Below are positions 47,104 to 53,859 of a DNA stretch of 53,859 bases, piece by piece (position 1 is the stretch's first letter; each line of letters opens with the position of its first letter). The stretch lies in IMG/VR virus record IMGVR_UViG_3300010354_000117, positions 1-53,859 of that record; one strand, written 5' to 3'. The DNA is from a virus. The notes below the pieces were generated by a model. It ran no database searches and had not been told where the DNA came from. It saw only the letters and a list, made by a program, of their open reading frames with translations. The translations under genes and the position numbers were made by a program.

Positions 47104-47387
47104 CCAACAAGCGTCAGTTCAGCCAACCCCCGCGTGAACTGCTAGAACAGTGGGTTGAAGAAGCCGATCAAAAGCTGACGACCCTGGAGGCATGCCAGCA
47201 TGTCGCTCAGAAGGCTTCTGAGTGGGGTTTCGCCACAGCATTGTGCCCTGACCCCAATAGCCTGAAACAACGCGCCCTGAGGGGCCTGGAGCGCATCAAG
47301 AACCTTGGTGTGGTATCGACATGGGTGGGCAAGGATGTATTTCAGGTAATAGAGGAGGCCCTAGAGAGCCTGCCAGACAATACATAA
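47100..47387 (+). CDS. Family A small protein (TNKRQFSQPPREL)
   Basis: 95 residues from TTG 47100 (TTGA overlap), chosen over ATG 47088 because the resulting start MTNKRQFSQPPRELLEQWVE aligns with the MTNQHPITPPRELLDKW start of its paralogues at 48694-53574. It shares the LKQRALRGLERIK and EEALESLP parts, but lacks the RAARRPKPP core. First, most diverged member of the array. Confidence 0.65.
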   Translation: MTNKRQFSQPPRELLEQWVEEADQKLTTLEACQHVAQKASEWGFATALCPDPNSLKQRALRGLERIKNLGVVSTWVGKDVFQVIEEALESLPDNT

Positions 47388-47442
47388 GCAATACTAATGG
47401 TTTGAGGTATTGACCTGCGGGTGTCTAGCGGATAATTTAGAT

Positions 47443-48354
47443 ATGTCCTTAGACACCAACAGGCTCTTAGCCATGCAGATCACCAAGCCCATGCTCGCCG
47501 GGACCTATGACGCCTGCAAGGCGCGTTTCCCTTATATGGCGACTCCCAAGATTGACGGCATCCGTTTTGTCATGGTCGACGGTGTTGCCCTGAGTCGTTC
47601 GTTCAAGCCGATCCGTAATGCTTACGTGCAAAGCACGCTGCGGAGCTGCTTGCCGGATGGCGTTGACGGCGAATTGACTTGCGGTGATACGTTCCAGTCG
47701 TCATCATCGGCAATCATGTCAACCGATGGTACGCCGGATTTCAATTGCTGGATCTTTGATTATATCGACCCGTTTAGCGATATCGTAGCACCCTATCGGG
47801 ATCGGATCACTGATCCAGCGCTAGTTGAACTGGAAACTGAGCAGTTTATTACCATCCTGAAGCCGGAACTGGTTGCCAACGAACAAGAGCTGCGAGCAGT
47901 AGAAGAACGTTACCTTGATGCGGGGTTTGAGGGCGTAATGGTGCGTGACCCGGATGGAGGGTACAAGTTTGGCCGCTCCACAGTCAAAGAGAACATTTTA
48001 CTGAAAGTGAAGCGTTTTGTTGATGACGAAGCAATCCTGGTCGGAGTACTGGAAAAGCAGCACAACATGAACCAAGCTATGCAAGATGCGTTTGGGCGCA
48101 CAAAGCGCTCTACCAGTCAAGACGGCAAAGTTGGTGCCAATACTGCTGGTACGTTGGTCGTGCGTAATGCAGATGGTGTTGAGTTTGGTATCGGTACAGG
48201 GCTCGACGAGGCCATGCGTGCTAAGATTTGGTCTAATCCTGGTGAATTCGTTGGCATGATGGTTAAGTACAAGTATTTTCCTGTTAGCGTCAAGGAGAAG
48301 CCGCGTCACCCTGTTTTTCTGGGATTTCGCCATCGCGATGATATTTCGTCATGA
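47443..48354 (+). CDS. ATP-dependent DNA ligase
   Basis: 303 residues from ATG 47443 (ATG 47473 and TTG 47410 are alternatives; GGATAAT lies just upstream). Motif I with the adenylated Lys ATPKIDGIRF, motif III VDGELTCGDTF, the DYID strand, motif IV GFEGVMVRDPDGGYKFGRST and motif V LLKVKRFVDDE. The C-terminus carries a short OB fold (VKYKYFPVSVKEKPRHPVFL). Size matches T7-type ligases. It seals nicks in replication and recombination. Confidence 0.9.
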   Translation: MSLDTNRLLAMQITKPMLAGTYDACKARFPYMATPKIDGIRFVMVDGVALSRSFKPIRNAYVQSTLRSCLPDGVDGELTCGDTFQSSSSAIMSTDGTPDFNCWIFDYIDPFSDIVAPYRDRITDPALVELETEQFITILKPELVANEQELRAVEERYLDAGFEGVMVRDPDGGYKFGRSTVKENILLKVKRFVDDEAILVGVLEKQHNMNQAMQDAFGRTKRSTSQDGKVGANTAGTLVVRNADGVEFGIGTGLDEAMRAKIWSNPGEFVGMMVKYKYFPVSVKEKPRHPVFLGFRHRDDISS

Positions 48355-48419
48355 ATACCTCGCTTCTGATCTTCTATTTGCTCTTGTTGTACATTGCATT
48401 ACTGCAAGCCTCTCAGTAA
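48351..48419 (+). CDS. Possible tiny membrane peptide
   Basis: 22 residues MNTSLLIFYLLLLYIALLQA then SQ. ATGA overlap with the ligase stop and TAATG overlap with the next start make it a possible link in a translational chain. Too short for sequence support otherwise. Confidence 0.33.
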   Translation: MNTSLLIFYLLLLYIALLQASQ

Positions 48420-48697
48420 TGCAAGTTACACCACTGATCCTGTTCTCTGTAAATGAACAAATGCCACTAAGTAAATACCAACGCAACGCACGTTTTGATT
48501 CTTTGGCAGAGTATGACCACCTTGCTAAGCCAGACGACTTCATCGAAGTAACCGAATGGCACAATGGTGAAGGTTTTGATGTACACCTTAGTACCAATGC
48601 TGGTGAACAGCGTATGTCATTTAGCTGGGGTGAGTACCAAGCATTGAAAACAACCCTTGGTGACTGGGCTGAAAACAATTTGGAAAATGAAGAATGA
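48419..48697 (+). CDS. Hypothetical small protein
   Basis: 92 residues from ATG 48419; ATG 48461 (MPLSKYQRNARFDSLAEYDH) is an alternative. Acidic core (KPDDFIEVTEWHNGEGFDVH, MSFSWGEYQALKTTLGDWAE). No family recognised; ATGA overlap with the next gene. Confidence 0.6.
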   Translation: MQVTPLILFSVNEQMPLSKYQRNARFDSLAEYDHLAKPDDFIEVTEWHNGEGFDVHLSTNAGEQRMSFSWGEYQALKTTLGDWAENNLENEE

Positions 48698-49035
48698 CTA
48701 ATCAACACCCGATTACCCCACCGCGGGAGTTGTTAGATAAGTGGAACAACCTGCCATTAAGCACTGAAGAGATCTTTGTGATTGTCGCCCAATGGGGCTC
48801 CGACCAGGAGCTGGAGGCGTGCTGTGAGTGGCTTAATGGCGGATCAAAAATTGATTACGACACTGCTGCGTTACTTCGCGCCGCCCGCCGCCCCAAGCCG
48901 CCGAGCTTGAAGGAGCAGGCGCTAAAAGACCTAACCGTAATGACGACGGTTCCACCTGGCATGGATCCCCTGTCACCGGAGACGACAGAACGGATTAGCC
49001 GAATCCGCCGCGCACTGGAGGCGCTTCCTGAATGA
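48694..49035 (+). CDS. Family A paralogue (MTNQHPITPPRELLDKW)
   Basis: 113 residues. Start MTNQHPITPPRELLDKW, middle QWGSDQELEACCEWLNG, core RAARRPKPPSLKEQAL, end RRALEALPE. This arrangement matches proteins I recognise in Synechococcus and Cyanobium genomes, always uncharacterised. Conserved DNA at the core is GC-rich, flanks are variable. Member of the array of paralogues. Confidence 0.72.
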   Translation: MTNQHPITPPRELLDKWNNLPLSTEEIFVIVAQWGSDQELEACCEWLNGGSKIDYDTAALLRAARRPKPPSLKEQALKDLTVMTTVPPGMDPLSPETTERISRIRRALEALPE

Positions 49036-49403
49036 CTAACCAATATCCCATCACCCCACCACTCGTGCTGCTGCAGCAGTGGTGGGAGCAAGCCGATCAA
49101 TATCAAGACGATCCAAAGACTTACTTCGACTATGTAGTTACCGAAGTAGCCCAATGGGCAGCCGACCAGGAGCTGGAGGCGTGCCGCATGGAGATCATTG
49201 ATGGAGCAGGACGTGTCCACATCGACGAAACCCGCGAGCGCGTTCGTTTGGCCGATGACATCCGCGCCGCCCGCCGCCCCAAGCCGCCGAGCTTGAAGCA
49301 GCAGGCGCTGGAGTTTGTGGATAGAATTGAAAAAGCTGAGTATATTTGGGCAAAGAGTGAATTTGAAATCCTCCGACGCGCACTGGAGGCGCTACCTGAA
49401 TGA
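49032..49403 (+). CDS. Family A paralogue (MTNQYPITPPLVLLQQW)
   Basis: 123 residues, ATGA-coupled. Same blocks: MTNQYPITPPLVLLQQWWEQ, VAQWAADQELEACRMEIID, AARRPKPPSLKQQALEF, RRALEALPE. The middle (GRVHIDETRERVRLADD) differs from its paralogue, so ends are conserved and centres variable. Confidence 0.72.
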   Translation: MTNQYPITPPLVLLQQWWEQADQYQDDPKTYFDYVVTEVAQWAADQELEACRMEIIDGAGRVHIDETRERVRLADDIRAARRPKPPSLKQQALEFVDRIEKAEYIWAKSEFEILRRALEALPE

Positions 49404-49633
49404 CTGAACTATGCCGCCCCGCCATAGAGCCGGTGCCGGTGAGCGAGCGCCTGCCGGGGCCGGAGGATTGCGATGCGGAAGGGAGGTGTTGGTATTTCTT
49501 TATGGACAGTGTTGTCGGAGGTTGTGGTTGGCAAATGTTTAATGAAGAGGAGAACGAACTTCTAGCTCCTTCACACTTCTGGCTCCCCCACTGGGCGCTG
49601 CCGGTGCCTGGGGTGGAGGGCGCCGATGGCTGA
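49400..49633 (+). CDS. DUF551-like small protein
   Basis: 77 residues, ATGA overlap. PVSERLPGPEDCDAEGRCWY and APSHFWLPHWALPVPG match the DUF551 pattern (VSERLP, FTHWLPHHALPVP). Family is common in phages and picocyanobacteria; function unknown. Confidence 0.78.
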   Translation: MTELCRPAIEPVPVSERLPGPEDCDAEGRCWYFFMDSVVGGCGWQMFNEEENELLAPSHFWLPHWALPVPGVEGADG

Positions 49634-49757
49634 CGCCCTGCTCACCCTCGCCCTGCTGCTCGCCCTGCTGCTCGCCCTCGGCGCAGCAGTTGAGCTGTGC
49701 ATCAAGGCGGCCTTCGTGCGCCTGCTGCCGTTGCTACTGAGGTTACCTGGTAATTAA
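49626..49757 (+). CDS. Tiny hydrophobic protein
   Basis: 43 residues, starting MADALLTLALLLALLLALGA, then AVELCIKAAFVRLLPLLLRL. Likely one membrane helix. Overlaps the previous gene by 8 nt (ATGGCTGA). GC-rich Leu-coding repeats (CTGCTCGCC) could be chance; moderate support. Confidence 0.45.
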   Translation: MADALLTLALLLALLLALGAAVELCIKAAFVRLLPLLLRLPGN

Positions 49758-49779
49758 ACAACCGCACCATCATTTCAAA

Positions 49780-49977
49780 ATGAAAGCAGAAGTCCTGTAT
49801 GACCCGCTCACTAATACCTACTGCTGGAAGCTGTGGACAGGTCCAGACGGCATTGACGAATATCGTGGTATCGCAACCTCTATTGGAGAAGCGTTTGAAG
49901 CGCTGATTAGAGCAGAAACCATTAACTCTCTTCATTACACAGCACAAAGCAATGACCGAAACCAGACAGCTCTCTGA
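49780..49977 (+). CDS. Small hypothetical protein
   Basis: 65 residues: MKAEVLYDPLTNTYCWKLWT, GPDGIDEYRGIATSIGEAFE, ALIRAETINSLHY. Beta-hairpin then helix. Unknown; a similar short fold occurs in picocyanobacterial small proteins. Confidence 0.6.
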   Translation: MKAEVLYDPLTNTYCWKLWTGPDGIDEYRGIATSIGEAFEALIRAETINSLHYTAQSNDRNQTAL

Positions 49978-50266
49978 CCTGGCGATGGACTTTGACACCA
50001 AATACAAAGTTAACGAAAAGCCCGTCGAGCAACAGGAGGAAAACTTAGCAAAATACCACTTAAAGTACTGTGGGCCACTCTGGCAGCGTATTGGCGGCAA
50101 GACAGGGCCATACGACCTAGGGCCAGGCGAGATCGCAAGCATTTTGAGACTGATCGCCGACGAGGCAGAGCATCGTGGTGAAATAGATTATGACCGCGAT
50201 CCGGGGGAAACTGTTGACTGGCTGCGTTCTCAGGCTATGATTGCAGAGTCCGCCATAGGCCTTTAG
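49952..50266 (+). CDS. Hypothetical protein
   Basis: 104 residues, overlapping the previous gene by 26 nt. MTETRQLSDLAMDFDTKYKV, PVEQQEENLAKYHLKYCGPL, then LGPGEIASILRLIADEAEHR, YDRDPGETVDWLRSQ. Acidic helical. No function assigned. Confidence 0.6.
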   Translation: MTETRQLSDLAMDFDTKYKVNEKPVEQQEENLAKYHLKYCGPLWQRIGGKTGPYDLGPGEIASILRLIADEAEHRGEIDYDRDPGETVDWLRSQAMIAESAIGL

Positions 50267-50271
50267 CCATC

Positions 50272-50670
50272 ATGAGACACAGTTTGACCTACGAGTCGCT
50301 CTTGGCTGACCAGGAGCGTGCCCGTAAAGCATTTGGTTATATGATACGCTCTTGGCGTATCAAAAACAAGTGGACGCAGTACACTGCTCACAAATGGGCA
50401 AAAGAGGCAGGTTTTGAAGCCATTTCATACGGCAATCTGTCTTGCATTGAACAAGGCAAGGCCGGTGAGTTACGCCAGAAGGCGTTCTTCCAATTGGAAG
50501 AATTGAACAGGCGCCTCAATGTTAGGGATTGGGGAAGCGTTAAAACACCAGAAATTAAACAAAAATTGGAGCACTCTCAGCCACTGATTGATGACGATGG
50601 CAAGCTTTGGGATGCTGTTGATTTTTGGGCTTGCTACGTTGGTTACAAAGCAACCCCGAAGGTTTGCTAA
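50272..50670 (+). CDS. XRE-like helix-turn-helix protein
   Basis: 132 residues. Residues ~15-75 look like a cro/XRE-type domain: FGYMIRSWRIKNKWTQYTAH, KWAKEAGFEAISYGNLSCIE, QGKAGELRQKAFFQLEELNR. The C-terminus has Trp-rich segments (DDGKLWDAVDFWACYVGY). A transcription regulator is likely; it is not paired with a divergent repressor gene, so no lysogeny switch is evident. Confidence 0.75.
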   Translation: MRHSLTYESLLADQERARKAFGYMIRSWRIKNKWTQYTAHKWAKEAGFEAISYGNLSCIEQGKAGELRQKAFFQLEELNRRLNVRDWGSVKTPEIKQKLEHSQPLIDDDGKLWDAVDFWACYVGYKATPKVC

Positions 50671-50722
50671 TGAATAACTGATTTCCGCTATTGTTTAACC
50701 TAGGTATCGAAACTTCTTCAAA

Positions 50723-51130
50723 ATGAAACAACAAAACGGGTTTATTGACCCCGCCATTGCTCTTGTTGCTGTCAGTATTGTGGTAGCTGTTGGTCTCCTC
50801 GTTATTGGTGGCCCACTGTATAATGTGTGGCAACAATCTCTTGCCGGTAAGGCAGAGCTTCAGAAAGCGGAATACACCCGCCAAGTGGCAGTACTTGAAG
50901 CACAGGCGAAGAAAGATTCTGCATCGCAACTTGCCGACGCAGAAATCATTCGCGCTACTGGCGTTGCCAAAGCAAACCAAATTATTGGTAATTCCCTGAA
51001 GGACAACCGCGAGTATCTCCAGTATCTGTACATCACTGGGCTGGAAGAAGGTTCCAGCAAAGGTAACGTAACCGTCTACGTTCCCACTGAGGGTGGAATG
51101 CCTGTTCCTACTCTGCAAATGAACAAATAA
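50723..51130 (+). CDS. Membrane-anchored SPFH-like protein
   Basis: 135 residues. An N-terminal membrane helix (PAIALVAVSIVVAVGLLVIG) is followed by a long heptad-rich helix (QSLAGKAELQKAEYTRQVAV, LEAQAKKDSASQLADAE, IIRATGVAKANQIIGNSLKD) and a C-terminal VTVYVPTEGGMPVP. This is the C-terminal half of prohibitin/SPFH-like proteins, known from environmental phages without proven role. It may organise in host membrane. Confidence 0.72.
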   Translation: MKQQNGFIDPAIALVAVSIVVAVGLLVIGGPLYNVWQQSLAGKAELQKAEYTRQVAVLEAQAKKDSASQLADAEIIRATGVAKANQIIGNSLKDNREYLQYLYITGLEEGSSKGNVTVYVPTEGGMPVPTLQMNK

Positions 51131-51171
51131 TCTGAAAGAATTATCCAGCTTACCCTGTCACTTATCTTTCC

Positions 51172-51432
51172 ATGGCTGATTCCAGGTACCCCTACACTCA
51201 CGCGGCTGATTTCATTCGTCGTGTTGGCCCCGTAAGTAGTTCCGGTGTTGTTTTGTCGCGTGGCGATGCTTCTGCTATTCGCAGAGCAATTGCAGTTGCG
51301 ATACAAATAGAAGATTTCAGGTTAGCTTGTATGCTAGCTGATGCTGAACTCAAGTATCAAGAAAGCTCAGAAGCAGTGCAAAAGCAGACTGAGCGTGTTT
51401 TGCGTGCAATCAGGGGGAAAATCAATGACTGA
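51172..51432 (+). CDS. Conserved small phage protein
   Basis: 86 residues: MADSRYPYTHAADFIRRVGP, VVLSRGDASAIRRAIAVAIQ, LACMLADAELKYQ. The motif sequence RYPYT-x-AAD and LSR-DAS-IR matches a helical protein I recognise in several cyanophages and tailed phages; unknown function. Last codons overlap the next start by 8 nt (ATGACTGA). Confidence 0.72.
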   Translation: MADSRYPYTHAADFIRRVGPVSSSGVVLSRGDASAIRRAIAVAIQIEDFRLACMLADAELKYQESSEAVQKQTERVLRAIRGKIND

Positions 51433-51754
51433 TCTATATTCTTCTGTCGTGCCGCCAGCAGTACTGCAAAAATTACGCAGTACAGCTCCAACTTCAGGCT
51501 GGCATCGTGATGCTTGGATTGCTGAACAAGCCGCCCAGTACGGCGCCGACCAGGAGCTGGAGGCGTGCTGCGTTGAAGTTTCCTTCTGGGGAAGCAAAGG
51601 CATGGCAAAGAAGCTTCGTGCCGCCCGCCGCCCCAAGCCGCCGAGCTTGAAGGAGCAGGCGCTGATCCACTTTGAGTCATTTGCAGCGACATTTGAAACA
51701 TCTGGCGGAGATTCCGACTTGATCCGCCGCGCACTGGAGCAACTCAATGACTGA
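51425..51754 (+). CDS. Family A paralogue
   Basis: 109 residues from ATG 51425. AAQYGADQELEACCVEVSFW, RAARRPKPPSLKEQALI and RRALEQLND keep the family blocks. The N-terminus (MTDLYSSVVPPAVLQKLRST) is diverged from the MTNQHPITPP form. Its last codons AATGACTGA form the joint with the next gene. Confidence 0.68.
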   Translation: MTDLYSSVVPPAVLQKLRSTAPTSGWHRDAWIAEQAAQYGADQELEACCVEVSFWGSKGMAKKLRAARRPKPPSLKEQALIHFESFAATFETSGGDSDLIRRALEQLND

Positions 51755-52001
51755 CTTCCGAGCGCTGTGCGCTGAGCTGGTTGAAAAACTGGATGAACTG
51801 AACTGCAACTTCAACATCCCCAACCAGTCGGCATTGATCGAACGTGCTTACGAAGCCCTGGCCCAGCCCAAGCCGCAGGGGCCGACTGATGAGGAGCTAC
51901 ACCAGCTCTGGCTTGACCTCTATGCCTTCCACGATGGTCCTACCAGCGGGGACGTAGCAGAAATCGCCCGCGCCGTCTTAGCCCGCTGGGGGAACCGATG
52001 A
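51747..52001 (+). CDS. Picocyanobacterial-type small protein
   Basis: 84 residues: MTDFRALCAELVEKLDELNC, ALIERAYEALAQPKPQGPTD, EELHQLWLDLYAFHDG, then AEIARAVLARWGNR. The pattern LCAELVE-LD and GPTDEELHQLW is familiar from Synechococcus hypothetical proteins. Linked to neighbours by an 8-nt overlap and a 4-nt ATGA overlap. Confidence 0.65.
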   Translation: MTDFRALCAELVEKLDELNCNFNIPNQSALIERAYEALAQPKPQGPTDEELHQLWLDLYAFHDGPTSGDVAEIARAVLARWGNR

Positions 52002-52225
52002 CTGAGCTATCACCACAAGCGCAGGCGGTGCTGGATGCCGTCTGCAACAACACTGAACCAGATTGTGACACGCAACATTTGATCGCTGCCGCCTTGCAAG
52101 CTGCTGCGGATCAGGTGGTGCCGGAGTTTGCTCATGACGACGACGACATTTACGGTGAAACGATCCAGGACGTTCGCCACAAACTCCTCGCCATCGCCGC
52201 TGAACTGGAGGGCGCCAATGACTGA
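51998..52225 (+). CDS. Family B paralogue (MTELSPQAQAVLDA)
   Basis: 75 residues: MTELSPQAQAVLDAVCNNTE, AAALQAAADQVVPEF, KLLAIAAELEGAND. First of at least six family B copies in a row. The start and end blocks are near-constant and the middle varies. This family is common in picocyanobacteria and their phages, function unknown. Confidence 0.72.
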   Translation: MTELSPQAQAVLDAVCNNTEPDCDTQHLIAAALQAAADQVVPEFAHDDDDIYGETIQDVRHKLLAIAAELEGAND

Positions 52226-52487
52226 GCTATCACCCCAAGCGCAAGCAGTACTTGATGCTTATATGGCTAACTGTGGCTGGTTGGATGGCCCTTTACAAAA
52301 GGACTATCAATGCCTTGCCGCCGTCCTGCGGATCATTGTGCAAGAACTTAAGTATTTTGGTGGCGACAGCGACTCGGACTACATAGTTGATGTTGCTGAT
52401 CTTCTCGCCATCGCCGCCGAGTTGGAAACCATTAACGAGGAAGATGATTTTGCCATCGTCGTTGAGTTGGAGGGTTCCAATGACTGA
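52218..52487 (+). CDS. Family B paralogue
   Basis: 89 residues from ATG 52218, joined to the previous copy by the 8-nt overlap ATGACTGA. MTELSPQAQAVLDAYMANCG, VLRIIVQELKYFG replaces the AAADQVVP block, and the end LAIAAELETINEE has an extra VVELEGSND unit that looks like a partial duplication of the ending block. Confidence 0.7.
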   Translation: MTELSPQAQAVLDAYMANCGWLDGPLQKDYQCLAAVLRIIVQELKYFGGDSDSDYIVDVADLLAIAAELETINEEDDFAIVVELEGSND

Positions 52488-52743
52488 ACTATCACCACAA
52501 GCGCAGGCAATTCTGGACGCCGCACACAACAGGTGGCTGGATGTTGATGACGACATCCCCGCGCAGGTGGCCGCCGCCGCCCTGAAAGCTGCTGCGGATC
52601 AGGTGGTGCCGGAACAGCAGGTGCCGGTTCCAAATGAGGATTCGGTTGTAGAAATGCAGGGTTGGGCATGTGTAAGTCAACGCCAACGCACTCGCTCCCG
52701 ACTCCTCGCCATCGCCGCCGAGCTGGAGGGTGGCAATGACTGA
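52480..52743 (+). CDS. Family B paralogue
   Basis: 87 residues from ATG 52480 (8-nt overlap). MTELSPQAQAILDAAHNRWL, AAAALKAAADQVVPEQQVPV, RLLAIAAELEGGND. DNA of the last 40 nt is almost identical to that of neighbouring copies. Confidence 0.72.
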   Translation: MTELSPQAQAILDAAHNRWLDVDDDIPAQVAAAALKAAADQVVPEQQVPVPNEDSVVEMQGWACVSQRQRTRSRLLAIAAELEGGND

Positions 52744-52954
52744 GCCTCTCTCCCCCGCCGCAGAGGCGGTTTTTACAGCAATATTGAATTTGAAAGACAA
52801 CGTAAATCCGCGTCACAGGATTGCCGCCGCCGCGCTGCGAGCTGCTGCGGATTGCCTTTGGGTGGATAAACCTGACGGTGCGAATGGTGTTTACGAGGCC
52901 CACAGAGCTCAACTTCTAGACATCGCCGCCGAGCTGGAGGGTAACAATGTGTAA
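52736..52954 (+). CDS. Family B paralogue
   Basis: 72 residues from ATG 52736 (8-nt overlap). MTEPLSPAAEAVFTAILNLK, IAAAALRAAADCLWVDK, QLLDIAAELEGNNV. It ends with NNV instead of GGND and joins the next copy by another 8-nt overlap (ATGTGTAA). Confidence 0.7.
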   Translation: MTEPLSPAAEAVFTAILNLKDNVNPRHRIAAAALRAAADCLWVDKPDGANGVYEAHRAQLLDIAAELEGNNV

Positions 52955-53219
52955 TAAATCGCAGGGTTTTTACGGTTTGGACGGTATGTTTTCTCCTGCT
53001 GCTCAGGCAGTCATGATTGCCTGGGAAAGCGAATGGAGTAAAGGAAGCTTTTGCCATGAAGAACGCTCCGTGGCCGCTGCACTCCGCGCTGCGGCGGATC
53101 AGGTGGTGCCAGACGATGCCGTTGAGCCTCGCAACTACCTGCCTATGGCAATGGAGTGCCAGCGCATTCGACGCGAACTCCTCGCCATCGCCGCCGAGCT
53201 GGAGGGTGGCAATGACTGA
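52947..53219 (+). CDS. Family B paralogue with different N-terminus
   Basis: 90 residues from ATG 52947. MCNKSQGFYGLDGMFSPAAQ is a new N-terminus, after which VAAALRAAADQVVPDDA and RRELLAIAAELEGGND follow the family. The changed front end shows that block exchange also affects the 5' side. Confidence 0.68.
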   Translation: MCNKSQGFYGLDGMFSPAAQAVMIAWESEWSKGSFCHEERSVAAALRAAADQVVPDDAVEPRNYLPMAMECQRIRRELLAIAAELEGGND

Positions 53220-53574
53220 CCAACATCCCATCACCCCACCGCCGGAGCTGGTGCAGCGGTTGCTCGCCCGGTTCCACACCGGAGACACTCTTGAAGCCAC
53301 ATGGGCCATAGCCGCCCAATGGGGCTGGAATCAGCGCGAGCCTGAGATTCAGGCTGCTGCAGATGCTGAACTAGATGCGTGTTGTGAGTGGCTGGACTAC
53401 AACTGCCCCTCTGTCGGTGCCCACCATCTCCGTGCCGACCGCCGCCCCAAGCCGCCGAGCTTGAAGGAAAGACTGTCAAAGGCAATCGTTGAAGGAGACG
53501 AAAGACAGGCACTGAAACTTCTGGAGGAATTGGATTCCTCACCAATGCAGCCGCAAACGTGGCCATGGCCCTGA
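53212..53574 (+). CDS. Family A paralogue (MTDQHPITPPPELVQRL)
   Basis: 120 residues; 8-nt overlap with a family B gene. MTDQHPITPPPELVQRLLAR, AAQWGWNQREPEIQAAADAE, LDACCEWLDYNCPS, then DRRPKPPSLKERLSKAI. The A and B families are thus interleaved and share the same joint. Ends EELDSSPMQPQTWPWP, unlike its paralogues. Confidence 0.7.
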   Translation: MTDQHPITPPPELVQRLLARFHTGDTLEATWAIAAQWGWNQREPEIQAAADAELDACCEWLDYNCPSVGAHHLRADRRPKPPSLKERLSKAIVEGDERQALKLLEELDSSPMQPQTWPWP

Positions 53575-53634
53575 CGGTCTTTATTGCAAGCAACACGCCA
53601 AGATGCACTAACCCACAAGTGAAGGAGGCTGACA

Positions 53635-53859
53635 ATGACTGAACTATCACCCGCCGCGCTTGCCGTGATGACTGCGGGCACAATGGGAAACCACAACATG
53701 ATTAACGATCCCGTCTACCGGCAGTGCATTGGCGCCGCCCTGCGAGCTGCTGCGGATCAGGTGGTGCCGGAAGAAGAGTCGTGCGAAGGAGGATTCTCAG
53801 ATTCACTTGAACACCAATGCAGAGCATCTGAACGCAGACTTGCTCGCGCCGAACTCCTC
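53635..53859 (+). CDS. Family B paralogue, truncated by window end
   Basis: 75 codons, no stop before the window edge. Strong AAGGAGG 6 nt before ATG restarts translation after a 60-nt gap. MTELSPAALAVMTAGTMGNH, GAALRAAADQVVPEEE and RRLARAELL follow the family. The array evidently continues beyond the window. Confidence 0.7.
   Translation, partial: MTELSPAALAVMTAGTMGNHNMINDPVYRQCIGAALRAAADQVVPEEESCEGGFSDSLEHQCRASERRLARAELL

Larger units (their letters stand above)
48860..53859 (+). repeat. Dispersed near-identical DNA blocks of the small-gene array
   Basis: Two blocks recur. Block 1, coding RAARRPKPPSLKEQAL, near 48877, 49264, 51619 and 53437. Block 2, coding RAAADQVVP, near 52100, 52587, 53090 and 53747, with the ending block coding LLAIAAELEGGND near 52185, 52405, 52705 and 53180, followed by the joint AATGACTGA. 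Blocks are GC-rich and alternate with AT-richer variable centres. Confidence 0.75.

Noticed and set aside
1-53859. CRISPR arrays, insertion sequences, integrase, photosystem genes
   Set aside because: Looked for by repeat pattern and protein motif; none seen in the window.

Overview
The window is a contiguous piece of a lytic-type, double-stranded DNA phage genome whose host is most likely a picocyanobacterium (Synechococcus or Cyanobium type). The evidence is a terminase pair, a DUF4055-type portal, a recombination and replication set, a ThyX with the cyanobacterial variant of its signature, a DUF4278-type small protein, and an array of small proteins that I recognise as typical of Synechococcus and Cyanobium genomes (N-termini like MTDQHPITPP and MTELSPQAQ). 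No integrase, repressor pair, CRISPR array, insertion sequence or photosynthesis gene is visible. The major capsid and tail-tube genes are not here, so the genome continues beyond both ends; the first and last CDS are cut by the window.

Layout. 1-9.2 kb: receptor-binding and surface-decoration module, with a collagen-like fibre, four LamG-fold proteins and a glycosyltransferase-methyltransferase fusion. 9.2-10.1 kb: two tandem paralogues with strong ribosome sites and a terminator, probably abundant virion proteins. 10.1-13.5 kb: small basic and membrane proteins leading to a two-domain endolysin. 13.5-16.8 kb, minus strand: membrane protein, DnaB-type helicase and a winged-helix initiator, facing a six-copy iteron array (16.8-16.95 kb) that looks like a replication origin. 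17-23 kb: Sak3-like annealing protein, sigma factor, SSB, Nmad1-like protein, RusA, PD-(D/E)XK exonuclease and ThyX. 23-28 kb: terminase, second sigma-like factor, primase, glutaredoxin. 28.5-33.9 kb: a class II ribonucleotide reductase carrying two inteins, and dCTP deaminase. 33.9-35.4 kb: portal. 35.4-43.3 kb: many very small, overlapping genes, an RlpA-like protein, a nuclease-fold protein and an HNH protein. 43.3-45.3 kb: RNA-rich minus-strand region with three tRNAs, a tRNA-like RNA with an enlarged anticodon arm, and about 470 nt of hairpin-dense DNA that starts at its own promoter. 45.3-48.4 kb: metallophosphoesterase, small genes, ATP-dependent DNA ligase. 48.7-53.9 kb: a tandem array of two paralogous small-protein families joined by a constant overlap.

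How it works together. RNR, glutaredoxin, ThyX and dCTP deaminase supply deoxynucleotides. Initiator, helicase, primase, SSB and ligase replicate DNA, probably from the iteron origin; Sak3, exonuclease and RusA recombine it. Two sigma-70-type proteins coexist with a repeated extended -10 motif (TGN-TATAMT-like) lying about 12-30 nt before many start codons, suggesting one simple promoter class used gene by gene. Elsewhere genes are chained by ATGA, GTGA, TTGA, TAATG and possibly CTGA overlaps.

All functional calls come from reading the sequence; no database search or folding program was run.
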